Positions 6,463-12,209 of a DNA stretch of 12,209 bases are shown in pieces (within the stretch, counting starts at the first letter, position 1; the number at the start of each line of letters is the position of its first letter). The translations under genes and the position numbers were made by a program. The notes beneath the pieces were generated by a model. The model saw nothing but the letters and a program-made list of their open reading frames with translations. It was not told the origin of the DNA and did no database searches. Source of the stretch: Mollicutes bacterium (GTDB lineage Bacteria; Bacillota_I; Bacilli_A; Izemoplasmatales; Izemoplasmataceae); assembly GCA_003559585.1 (NCBI GenBank), contig PWKX01000058.1:1-12209 (forward strand). The letters run 5' to 3'.

Positions 6463-7584
6463 TTAACGTTTATACATCGCTAAAATTCTTTCATATAAAT
6501 CACTATTCATGATTGAGGCTAAGCCTTTTTCAACTTTATCAATGGTGGATTTTTCTAAGTGTTTACCGTATATAAAGTAAGATAAACTGCCTTCAATCGT
6601 TAGCGGTGATTTAATTAAATCAATCTCTAAAAGATCACATAGGTAATCTCCTTGTAAGGTGGGCATGATTAAGACGTACTTAGGATTACTCTCAACCATC
6701 TTAATACCTGTTTTATAATCTGAGACTTCTACTTTGACGATGTTTTCATCATCATGAATTCTTTTGTTGTAGTTTGTGTTTTTCATCACAATTAAGTATT
6801 TATCGTATAAATCTTCATAGGCTAAGATGGGTTCACCCATCACATTCACAAATAAGCTTTTTGTAGCCGCAGGTAAAGGGTGTTTAGAATAAATGAATTT
6901 TTCTTCACGTGCTTTAGTTTTATTAGGCCCAAGCATTAAATCAGCTTTACCTTGTTGTAATAAGGTGAAGGCTTTATGATTAGATGCTTTTTCAAATGAA
7001 AACTTTAAGCCTTGTTCTTTCCCAATCGCACGGCATAAATCAAAATAAAACCCCGTGGCTTCAGTTTCTTCAAAGATTCTAACCGGTGGTGCATGATTGC
7101 CTATGACCTTGAGTGTTTCTTTAGGCGCTGTTTTGGTTTTTAAAGAGGCTGCCACATCATCAATGGTGTCATCATCTTCTTGATGATTGGCCATGTACCA
7201 GTTAAATACCATGCCAAGTGACCGCATACAAGGTTCGACATACGCTTCATCAATAAACTCATCTTCTAAGCCTTGATCGTGAGAGCCAAAATTACCGAAT
7301 CTGTGAATGGTTGATAAATGAACTTCAATAGCTCCTGGGATAAGTTCATGATTTTTAAGCGCTCTAATTAATTCATCAAGCATCATCTTTTTAGCTGGTT
7401 TACTGTTTTTTTCTAAGCCTGCTTTGATGTAGATGCTTTTACAAATCGCTTCAGCGCTTTTTCTTGCTTGTGATAAAGCAACCTCAGGATCAGTCGATAA
7501 ATAAAAGAGTGACTTTTCATAAAGTCTTTTAATACGGCTTAATTCTTTTTTCAAGTCATGAATCGCTTGATCTTTTTGTGTCAT
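6463..7584 (-). CDS. DUF4145-like domain fused to family-3 solute-binding domain (copy A), cytoplasmic
   Basis: A 373-residue protein with two domains. Residues about 5-135 are helical and match the DUF4145 pattern: ALSQARKSAEAICKSIY (36-52), LDELIRALKNHELIP (69-83), then IHRFGNFGSH (93-102), the form usually written IRxxGNxaaH. Residues about 157-373 resemble SBP_bac_3 (PF00497) amino-acid-binding proteins: GFYFDLCRAIG (178-188), LLQQGKADLMLGP (208-220) and the ligand-pocket style arginine in KAREEKFIYS (224-233). There is no signal peptide or lipobox, so the binding domain should be cytoplasmic, unlike transporter-linked relatives. It is second in an operon, 29 bases after the membrane-protein gene, with a strong GAGGGGGGG site. 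A paralogue of the same architecture is encoded divergently at 9250. The role as an intracellular small-molecule sensor is inferred. Confidence 0.78.
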   Translation of the reverse strand: MTQKDQAIHDLKKELSRIKRLYEKSLFYLSTDPEVALSQARKSAEAICKSIYIKAGLEKNSKPAKKMMLDELIRALKNHELIPGAIEVHLSTIHRFGNFGSHDQGLEDEFIDEAYVEPCMRSLGMVFNWYMANHQEDDDTIDDVAASLKTKTAPKETLKVIGNHAPPVRIFEETEATGFYFDLCRAIGKEQGLKFSFEKASNHKAFTLLQQGKADLMLGPNKTKAREEKFIYSKHPLPAATKSLFVNVMGEPILAYEDLYDKYLIVMKNTNYNKRIHDDENIVKVEVSDYKTGIKMVESNPKYVLIMPTLQGDYLCDLLEIDLIKSPLTIEGSLSYFIYGKHLEKSTIDKVEKGLASIMNSDLYERILAMYKR

Positions 7585-7613
7585 AATAGCCCCCCCTCTT
7601 AGACATGATAGTA

Positions 7614-9071
7614 TTAAAGCTCTTTTTCTTCTAATTTATCCCTTATGGCATTTTTATCAATGAAGCGGTTTCTAACCCCGATAAAGACGATAACGCCGTA
7701 AGTGATAATTAAAGCATATAACCAATATAGAGGCCAATCTTTTAGAGTTAATGTGCGACCAGCAACCCGTTCAGTGACATCCCATCCGTTTCTAATCATT
7801 GGATTTAAGGCGATGATGGTTGTGACCGCAAAGATTAGGATGTCACGGTTCTTTTTTTTGAGTTCACCTTTTAAACGGGTGACTTCATTACGTTTATCTA
7901 ACAAGGATGAATGGATATGGTCTAAGGCGCTTAAGGTATCTTTAAATTCTGAACTAAACTTGCTAATCTCACACTGTCTTTGTAAGAGGTAGTAAAACTG
8001 ATTGATGTGATCCATGTATGAGGGTATTTCTAAGTATGAACGAATATAGAACAGTTCACTTTGTTTGATTAACCGTCTAACCTTTTTAACCATCTCATAA
8101 ACATCTTTTTGATCAATATCGACTTCATTAATCTCAGCGATGTCTTCAGTGAATTTAATCATGGCGTATTTTTGATGTAAGACTAAGATATACAGTAAAA
8201 AGTAATGGTTTTTTAAATTCACATAAAACGCGTCTTCAAAAAACGCATTGGTTTCAGGGTTACTAGTTAAATGTGAAACATTGATACAGGTATTGTGTGA
8301 AGCACCCCACAGCGAGTTTTCAAAGGGTTTTATCGTTTGATGGGACGCTGACTCATGATGGCTTAAGAGATAGCTATCTCTAAAGCCACTCATGATTAAG
8401 TTCATGTTTTTATCGATGTTTTCGGTTGGTTTAGTCAGTAACTGATAGCCAAAGATATCAGGTTTGTTATCAGAAAAATGTAAACCACTTGCGTTTGCAT
8501 CAAAATCATCAACGTGTCCTAGTGGTTTTAAGACTGTTTCAACGAGTTCTATTAACTTAAGACTGACAGTTTCTGACTTGTCCTTACCTAATTTACGTTC
8601 ATAAGAAAACATGTGTTTATCACTTTTTAGTTCTGACAAAAAGTAAACAGTATCATTAAGCTCATCAAACGTTTTAACGACAGGTTCTATATCGATGGTT
8701 AAAAATGCAACATTCGTCTCAAAAACAAATAAATGCATCGTATTAAGTTTAATGGTAGACGCTTTATCCTTTTTACGGTGTGAAAAAGATAAACTCTGGT
8801 TTTGATTATTAGGTAAACCAAGTGCCACACGCGCAGCATCATTTAACACGTAGATATCACAAATACCACTTTTCGCTTCATGATCAAACTTTAGCTTGGT
8901 GGTTTTAAGTAAGTGTGTCGATGAAAACTGTGTTCTTTCCCACAGTTTTACCGTTTTTTTCTCAGTTTGATCGCCTTTAGTTTTTTCATAGTTTAAGTTA
9001 AAGGTTTCAACTAAATCCTTAGTTTCATACTTTATTGGCAGCACCATTCTAATAAAGTTCTTTGTGAACAT
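7614..9071 (-). CDS. Unknown protein with two C-terminal membrane helices
   Basis: I do not recognise this 485-residue protein. About 285 N-terminal residues look soluble and mixed alpha/beta. A hydrophobic helix (HYFLLYILVLHQKYAMI, 289-305) and a long helical, partly coiled-coil stretch (320-408) come next. Two membrane helices close the protein (about 410-425 and 447-467), with a short connecting loop and a charged tail. Long helices leading into two terminal membrane helices recall the CorA layout, but the CorA GMN motif is absent and no transport role is claimed. The start is set at ATG 9071, preceded by GAAGAGG. The longer frame from 9164 would contain the promoter. It leads an operon with DUF4145/solute-binding copy A, which suggests the two proteins act together at the membrane. 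Confidence 0.75.
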   Translation of the reverse strand: MFTKNFIRMVLPIKYETKDLVETFNLNYEKTKGDQTEKKTVKLWERTQFSSTHLLKTTKLKFDHEAKSGICDIYVLNDAARVALGLPNNQNQSLSFSHRKKDKASTIKLNTMHLFVFETNVAFLTIDIEPVVKTFDELNDTVYFLSELKSDKHMFSYERKLGKDKSETVSLKLIELVETVLKPLGHVDDFDANASGLHFSDNKPDIFGYQLLTKPTENIDKNMNLIMSGFRDSYLLSHHESASHQTIKPFENSLWGASHNTCINVSHLTSNPETNAFFEDAFYVNLKNHYFLLYILVLHQKYAMIKFTEDIAEINEVDIDQKDVYEMVKKVRRLIKQSELFYIRSYLEIPSYMDHINQFYYLLQRQCEISKFSSEFKDTLSALDHIHSSLLDKRNEVTRLKGELKKKNRDILIFAVTTIIALNPMIRNGWDVTERVAGRTLTLKDWPLYWLYALIITYGVIVFIGVRNRFIDKNAIRDKLEEKEL

Positions 9072-9107
9072 CCCTATACCCTCTTCCCAAAAAGCATACT
9101 TTATTTC

Positions 9108-9136
9108 ATTATAGCGAATGATAGTGGTTTTGTGAA
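9108..9136 (-). promoter_or_regulatory. Sigma-A promoter of the leftward two-gene unit
   Basis: On the minus strand, TTCACA (9136-9131) and TATAAT (9113-9108) are separated by exactly 17 bases: five of six and six of six matches. Transcription should start near 9101, giving a leader of about 30 bases to ATG 9071. This fixes the start of the membrane-protein gene. Confidence 0.8.
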
Positions 9137-9160
9137 TGGAAACCTTTAAAACAAGCCCTA

Positions 9161-9188
9161 ACACATCAAAAAAAGACTTTTTATGTGT
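9161..9188. promoter_or_regulatory. Dyad between divergent promoters, candidate shared operator
   Basis: ACACAT (9161-9166) and ATGTGT (9183-9188) flank matching A and T runs, forming an imperfect inverted repeat with one unpaired C. It covers the -35 region of the rightward promoter and lies 25 bases upstream of the leftward -35. That placement would let one protein control both units. No candidate binder with a recognised DNA-binding domain lies in either unit. Confidence 0.4.
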
Positions 9189-9196
9189 GTTGAATG

Positions 9197-9205
9197 TGAT
9201 ATGAT
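9197..9205 (+). promoter_or_regulatory. Extended -10 promoter of the rightward three-gene unit
   Basis: TGATATGAT supplies a TG-extended -10 (TATGAT at 9200-9205); the -35 at about 9178-9183 (TTTTTA) is weak. A start near 9212 gives a leader of about 38 bases to the ATG at 9250, which carries GGGAGGGG. Confidence 0.5.
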
Positions 9206-9249
9206 AAAGATGAAAGCTAATAATCTAACACTGTTATGGGAGGGGTTTT

Positions 9250-10455
9250 ATGACGTTAGAAAAACGTATGGATGATTTAGAAGAAAAATTAGAGGTGGTG
9301 ATTGAAAACTTACAAAAAGTCGGTTCCATGTCTAAAGATGATGCGGAAACCGCGATGATTTATATTCGAAAATCAACAGAAGCCATCGCTTCTGTCATTT
9401 TTGAAGAAACCTCAGGGTCTTCAGCTGATAAAAAAACTTTGCAAGATTATGTGAACTATTTTTCAAAGAAAAATGTTGTGCCTGAGGAAATCACAAACTC
9501 AATTAGAGCGATACAAACATTTTGCAATCCAGCCGCACACTCTACAGGAAAAAACCGTAAAATGCAATATCAAAAGAGTATTCAGCCATCGTTAATGAGT
9601 TTAACATTAATTGTTGAGTGGTATTTTCTTGATCATTTGAAAAGACCAATGCCTGTATCTTTAGATGGCGACAAACAATCAGCCAATTATCAAGAGAATG
9701 ATATTTACGATAACATGATGAAAACAAAAACATTAAGAGTTGGTTGTATTCCTTTTCCACCATTTATGAATTATAAAAAAACTAAAGATGGTTTAGAGTT
9801 TTCTGGCTACTACTACGATTTATTAAAAGCCTTCGAACAAGAACATGACATTAAAATCGAGTTTATACCACTTAGAAACGAAGTTGTTGGTTTGAAACTC
9901 ATTAAACGAGATGTCGACATTGTGGCAAACTGGGTTGTTAATGAAGAAAGGCTTAATCATTATGATTTCTTTGCCAAACTGTTCCAAGTATCAATCGGCG
10001 GGATGAAGCGGAAGGATGGCATCAAGATTAGGAGCATTAAAGATTTAAGAAGCGCTGATATCAATATTCTAACTTGTAAAGGTGAAATTGGTGATTACAT
10101 CGTTCATAATAAGTTAAACATCAACGACGAAACAACCAACATAGAGCGCCAAGAAACCAGTGATTTATCAAGGTTATTTAAAATGGTTGAAGCTGAATTA
10201 AGTGATATCGCAATTACCGATAACATCACGTGTCAACACTACTTAAAGGCTAACCCTGATAGTCCTTTAGAGAACATCTTTTTAAATATGCCACTTTATT
10301 CTGATGAAGTCGGCATGTTGACACTTAAAAAACAAGACAAAGTGATTAATTTTATCGAAGCTTTTATAGAGAATTACCGACAAAAAAATGATATTGAAGA
10401 ACGTGAAGAAGCGCTACTTGATGATTATCATGGCGCTATCATGTTAAATCAATAA
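9250..10455 (+). CDS. DUF4145-like domain fused to family-3 solute-binding domain (copy B), cytoplasmic
   Basis: A 401-residue paralogue of the protein encoded at 6463-7584. After a coiled coil (about 3-25), residues 30-128 form the DUF4145-like domain: DDAETAMIYIRKSTEAIASV (30-49), YFSKKNVVPEEI (70-81) and AIQTFCNPAAH (87-97). The usual arginine and glycine of IRxxGNxxAH are lost, while N93 and H97 remain. Residues about 161-380 form the SBP_bac_3-like domain: LRVGCIPFPPFMNY (162-175), SGYYYDLLKAFEQEHDIKIEF (185-205), DVDIVANW (221-228) and the arginine in NEERLNHYDF (231-240). There is no signal peptide, so a cytoplasmic location is expected. An acidic helical tail (378-392) is absent from copy A. 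It heads an operon with the ATP-grasp gene 12 bases downstream. A sensing role is inferred. Confidence 0.78.
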   Translation: MTLEKRMDDLEEKLEVVIENLQKVGSMSKDDAETAMIYIRKSTEAIASVIFEETSGSSADKKTLQDYVNYFSKKNVVPEEITNSIRAIQTFCNPAAHSTGKNRKMQYQKSIQPSLMSLTLIVEWYFLDHLKRPMPVSLDGDKQSANYQENDIYDNMMKTKTLRVGCIPFPPFMNYKKTKDGLEFSGYYYDLLKAFEQEHDIKIEFIPLRNEVVGLKLIKRDVDIVANWVVNEERLNHYDFFAKLFQVSIGGMKRKDGIKIRSIKDLRSADINILTCKGEIGDYIVHNKLNINDETTNIERQETSDLSRLFKMVEAELSDIAITDNITCQHYLKANPDSPLENIFLNMPLYSDEVGMLTLKKQDKVINFIEAFIENYRQKNDIEEREEALLDDYHGAIMLNQ

Positions 10456-10467
10456 GGGGGATTTGAA

Positions 10468-11337
10468 ATGCACGATGTTATGATAGTGGTCAGTGAGCAG
10501 TATTACCCACTAAGAACTGATGATCAATTGTTATTAGAGGCTCTTAAAAAAAGAGGCCTTGATGTTATAGCCCAAGTTTGGAACGCACCTGATTTTAAAC
10601 CTAATGCTAAAGTCATCGTGATTAGAGCTTTATGGGATTACGCAGAAAATATTGATACGTTTTTAGAGTGGGTTGATGAAGTCAGTAAACATACAAAATT
10701 AATGAATCCACCTTCTGTCATCAAACAAAATTACGACAAGTGTTATCTATTTGATTTAAAGGACAAAGGCGTCAATATTCCTGAAACATATTTAGTTAAG
10801 AGTTTGGATGATTTTAAAGCTTACCAAAACACTTTAAGTGATACTGTGGTGATAAAGCCTGTAGTTGGCGCTGGTGGTAGAAACATTTATAAAATTAACA
10901 AACACGATGAACAAGCATTAGTTAAGCTTCTAAATGATAGAGGCACACTACTCGTTCAACCTTTTTTACATGCCATTAACACCACAGGTGAATACTCAGC
11001 TTTATATGTAAACCACACTATGACACATTTGATATTAAAAACACCCATAGAGGGTGAGTTTAAAACGCAGTTTCATTATGGAGGTAAAGAAAAAATCATT
11101 CGTGAAAAACCTACCAATCACCAAGCCTTCTTAAGCACTGTCGAGACAAACATTCCAAAAAATGCACATTATGCAAGAATTGATTATACCTTAGATAATC
11201 AAGGCAACTTTTGCCTCATGGAGCTAGAGCTGATAGAACCAAACCTTTTTTTAGAACACGATCAAGCCAGTGTCGAAGCTTTTGCCACAACCATCGAAAA
11301 AGCCTTGGAGGTTTCCCATGAAGATTATTACAAGTAA
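10468..11337 (+). CDS. ATP-grasp ligase, DcsG/RimK-like
   Basis: A 289-residue ATP-grasp enzyme. Family features include VIRALWDYAENIDTFLEWV (51-69), NPPSVIKQNYDKCYLFDLKD (80-99), the ATP-binding lysine and glycine loop KPVVGAGGRN (130-139), the adenine-side strand LLVQPF (161-166), ARIDY (236-240) and the metal-binding MELELIEPNLFL (251-262). This layout resembles the stand-alone ATP-grasp proteins related to D-cycloserine ligase DcsG and RimK, which join a carboxylate, activated as acyl-phosphate, to an amine. The substrates here are unknown. It lies 12 bases after DUF4145/solute-binding copy B with a GGGGG ribosome site, and its 3' end overlaps the acetyltransferase start by 20 bases. An operon producing or modifying a small amino-acid-like ligand is an attractive but untested idea. 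Confidence 0.85.
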   Translation: MHDVMIVVSEQYYPLRTDDQLLLEALKKRGLDVIAQVWNAPDFKPNAKVIVIRALWDYAENIDTFLEWVDEVSKHTKLMNPPSVIKQNYDKCYLFDLKDKGVNIPETYLVKSLDDFKAYQNTLSDTVVIKPVVGAGGRNIYKINKHDEQALVKLLNDRGTLLVQPFLHAINTTGEYSALYVNHTMTHLILKTPIEGEFKTQFHYGGKEKIIREKPTNHQAFLSTVETNIPKNAHYARIDYTLDNQGNFCLMELELIEPNLFLEHDQASVEAFATTIEKALEVSHEDYYK

Positions 11338-11719
11338 AAACGAGATAACGCCTACCATCATTAAAGGCATTCAACATATTTTTAAAGATGAATACTGGAC
11401 TAAAACTAGAACCCTAGAAGATATTAAACATTTAATTCATTATACAAGTGGGTTTATTGTGATCCTAAAGGATGAAAAAGTGGTTGCTTTTGGTCGTTAC
11501 TTAACAGATTATAAATTTGTTTTTACCATCTATGATGTGATTGTGGACCCTGAAGAACGCGGTTCAGGTTACGGAAAATATGTAACAAAACATTTAATTA
11601 GTGTTGCCAAAGAATATAATCCTCAGTTTATCGAGTTATTGTGTTTAGATAAGAATATTCCATTTTATAAAAGATTCGGTTTTAAACTGACCGATGATTT
11701 AAATGTCATGCGCATGTGA
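11318..11719 (+). CDS. GNAT-family N-acetyltransferase
   Basis: A 133-residue single-domain GNAT enzyme that transfers an acetyl group from acetyl-CoA to an amine. Motif A, with the pyrophosphate loop ERGSGYGK (80-87), follows the beta strand TIYDVIVDPE. Motif B contains IPFYKRFGF (114-122), the usual C-terminal signature. The start is ATG 11318, six bases after GGAGG inside the ATP-grasp gene. The longer in-frame start at 11270 lacks a ribosome site and adds non-GNAT residues. The 20-base overlap with the ATP-grasp gene implies translational coupling and joint function. The substrate is unknown; it could be the amine acted on by the ATP-grasp enzyme, or a protein. Confidence 0.88.
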   Translation: MKIITSKNEITPTIIKGIQHIFKDEYWTKTRTLEDIKHLIHYTSGFIVILKDEKVVAFGRYLTDYKFVFTIYDVIVDPEERGSGYGKYVTKHLISVAKEYNPQFIELLCLDKNIPFYKRFGFKLTDDLNVMRM

Positions 11720-11781
11720 TAATATTTAATTTAAGAAAAAATTTTTTTACATTTAATATTAACCCCTAAAAAAATAATATA

Positions 11782-11820
11782 AAAACTCTTTGACTTCTAT
11801 CATAAGCAAAGAGTTTTTTT
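11782..11820 (+). terminator. Rho-independent terminator of the rightward unit
   Basis: AAAACTCTTTG (11782-11792) pairs with CAAAGAGTTTT (11807-11817) over a 14-base loop and is followed by a T run. An A run on the opposite side means it could work in both directions. It closes the solute-binding copy B, ATP-grasp and GNAT operon. The stretch 11821-11940 beyond it is AT-rich and I see no gene in it. Confidence 0.88.
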
Positions 11821-11955
11821 GGTTTTTATATCCAATTGATAAAACCGAGCATTAGTAAGCTTCATAAAAAAAACAAAATATTTCTTATCTGTAAAAAAAT
11901 AACTAATACAGCTTATCAATAAGAACATCTAAACATGTAGAATATGTAGCAATTT

Positions 11956-12035
11956 GAGCCACCTGTCCGGTGAATGAGAGCCACCGTTCCGATAATAATT
12001 GAGCCACTCATCCGATATTTAGAGCCAAAAGGATA
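11956..12035 (+). repeat. Phased GAGCC repeats at IS21 end
   Basis: GAGCCA starts at 11956, 11978, 12001 and 12022, intervals of 22, 23 and 21 bases. The first three units share GAGCCAC followed by TCCG (for example GAGCCACTCATCCGATAT); the fourth keeps only GAGCCA. IS21 elements carry several such end repeats as IstA binding sites. The two-turn phasing fits side-by-side binding on one DNA face. Confidence 0.8.
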
Positions 12036-12093
12036 AAACTTCTATAAAATGAAATTAGCACGTAAGTGCAAAACAATTTATAGGAGGTGTCCG

Positions 12094-12209
12094 ATGACCG
12101 ACTATCGGGAAATACTTAGGCAACATAGCCTAGGGATAAGCCAGCGCGGAATCGCAGCTAGCTTAGGAATATCAAGGAACACAGTCTCAAAAGTATTAAA
12201 AAGAAGTGA
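12094..12209 (+). CDS. istA: IS21-family transposase IstA (partial, N-terminus only)
   Basis: The first 38 residues of IstA are present: MTDYREILRQHSLGISQRGI followed by AASLGISRNTVSKVLKRS. This is the characteristic N-terminal helix-turn-helix that binds the IS21 end repeats; the DDE catalytic core lies beyond the window. AGGAGG stands five to six bases before the ATG. The final GA bases are an incomplete codon, so the apparent AGTGA at the edge is not an in-frame stop. A GCAC-GTAA-GTGC mini-hairpin lies just upstream, at about 12058-12069. Confidence 0.88.
   Translation, partial: MTDYREILRQHSLGISQRGIAASLGISRNTVSKVLKRS

Larger units (their letters stand above)
11937..12209 (+). mobile_element. 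IS21-family insertion sequence, left end, cut by window edge
   Basis: The IstA N-terminus preceded by multiple short repeats is the hallmark of an IS21 left end. The outer boundary is uncertain by several bases. A TGTAG at 11937 and another at 11945 are both possible TG ends. The element continues past the right edge, where the rest of istA and istB would be expected. It is downstream of the terminator and interrupts no recognisable gene. Confidence 0.75.

Noticed and set aside
7702..7992. Plus-strand frame of 96 codons within the membrane-protein gene
   Set aside because: Antisense shadow without a ribosome site; the minus-strand gene has a near-perfect promoter and good start.
9072..9164. 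ATG at 9164 as the start of the membrane-protein gene
   Set aside because: The extra 31 codons cover the TTCACA/TATAAT promoter; ATG 9071 has its own ribosome site.
6463..10455. Amino-acid ABC transporter operon
   Set aside because: No permease or ATPase gene is present, and the binding domains lack signal peptides and carry N-terminal DUF4145-like domains.
11956..12035. Short regularly spaced repeats as a CRISPR array
   Set aside because: Units are short, degenerate and only 21-23 bases apart with no unique spacers; they precede istA and match IS21 end repeats.
12205..12209. Apparent TGA ending istA at the window edge
   Set aside because: It is out of frame; the reading frame from ATG 12094 is still open with an incomplete last codon.

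Overview
The window is AT-rich and uses the standard bacterial code: TGA ends several genes and tryptophan is TGG. Shine-Dalgarno sites are strong (AGGAGG-like) and promoters are of the sigma-A type. With a perfect Bacillota-type cre site, this points to a low-GC Gram-positive bacterium or a standard-code relative such as an Acholeplasma/Izemoplasma-like lineage. The lineage is inference; no ribosomal or marker gene is present.

Layout. (1) Positions 1-764 are insertion-sequence territory. The left edge holds the 5' part of a minus-strand IS3-family element (orfA and its terminal sequence), followed by a decayed plus-strand IS3 orfB relic. (2) Positions 790-5388, all minus strand, form a metabolic-looking locus. 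A three-gene operon encodes a Tm-1-like (UPF0261) protein, a PEP-hydrolase-family TIM-barrel protein and a DUF1097 membrane protein. Upstream is a regulator that joins a second copy of the same TIM barrel to an NtrC-type AAA+ domain and a Fis helix-turn-helix. The operon promoter is a clear TTGACA/TATACT site. It overlaps a perfect cre, has a 10-bp palindrome near the start point and phased direct repeats upstream. The regulator's AAA+ domain has changed at three hallmark positions, so it probably does not act as a classical sigma-54 activator. (3) Positions 5652-6374 encode a membrane-anchored alpha/beta hydrolase. (4) Positions 6463-11719 are the most unusual part. Two divergent transcription units meet at about 9072-9249. 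The leftward unit encodes a 485-residue protein with two C-terminal membrane helices and a protein joining a DUF4145-like domain to a family-3 solute-binding domain. The rightward unit encodes a second protein of the same fused architecture, then an ATP-grasp ligase and an overlapping GNAT acetyltransferase, and ends at a good terminator. (5) From about 11940 to the right edge lies the start of an IS21-family element: four phased GAGCC repeats and the N-terminus of IstA.

How the parts may work together. In region 2 the regulator probably senses, with its own barrel, a ligand related to that of the enzyme barrel, and catabolite control is layered on top. In region 4 the solute-binding domains have no signal peptide, so they should sit in the cytoplasm as small-molecule sensors, with the membrane protein and the ATP-grasp/GNAT pair as possible output or ligand-making partners. 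I recognise no named system with this gene set, and its function is unknown.
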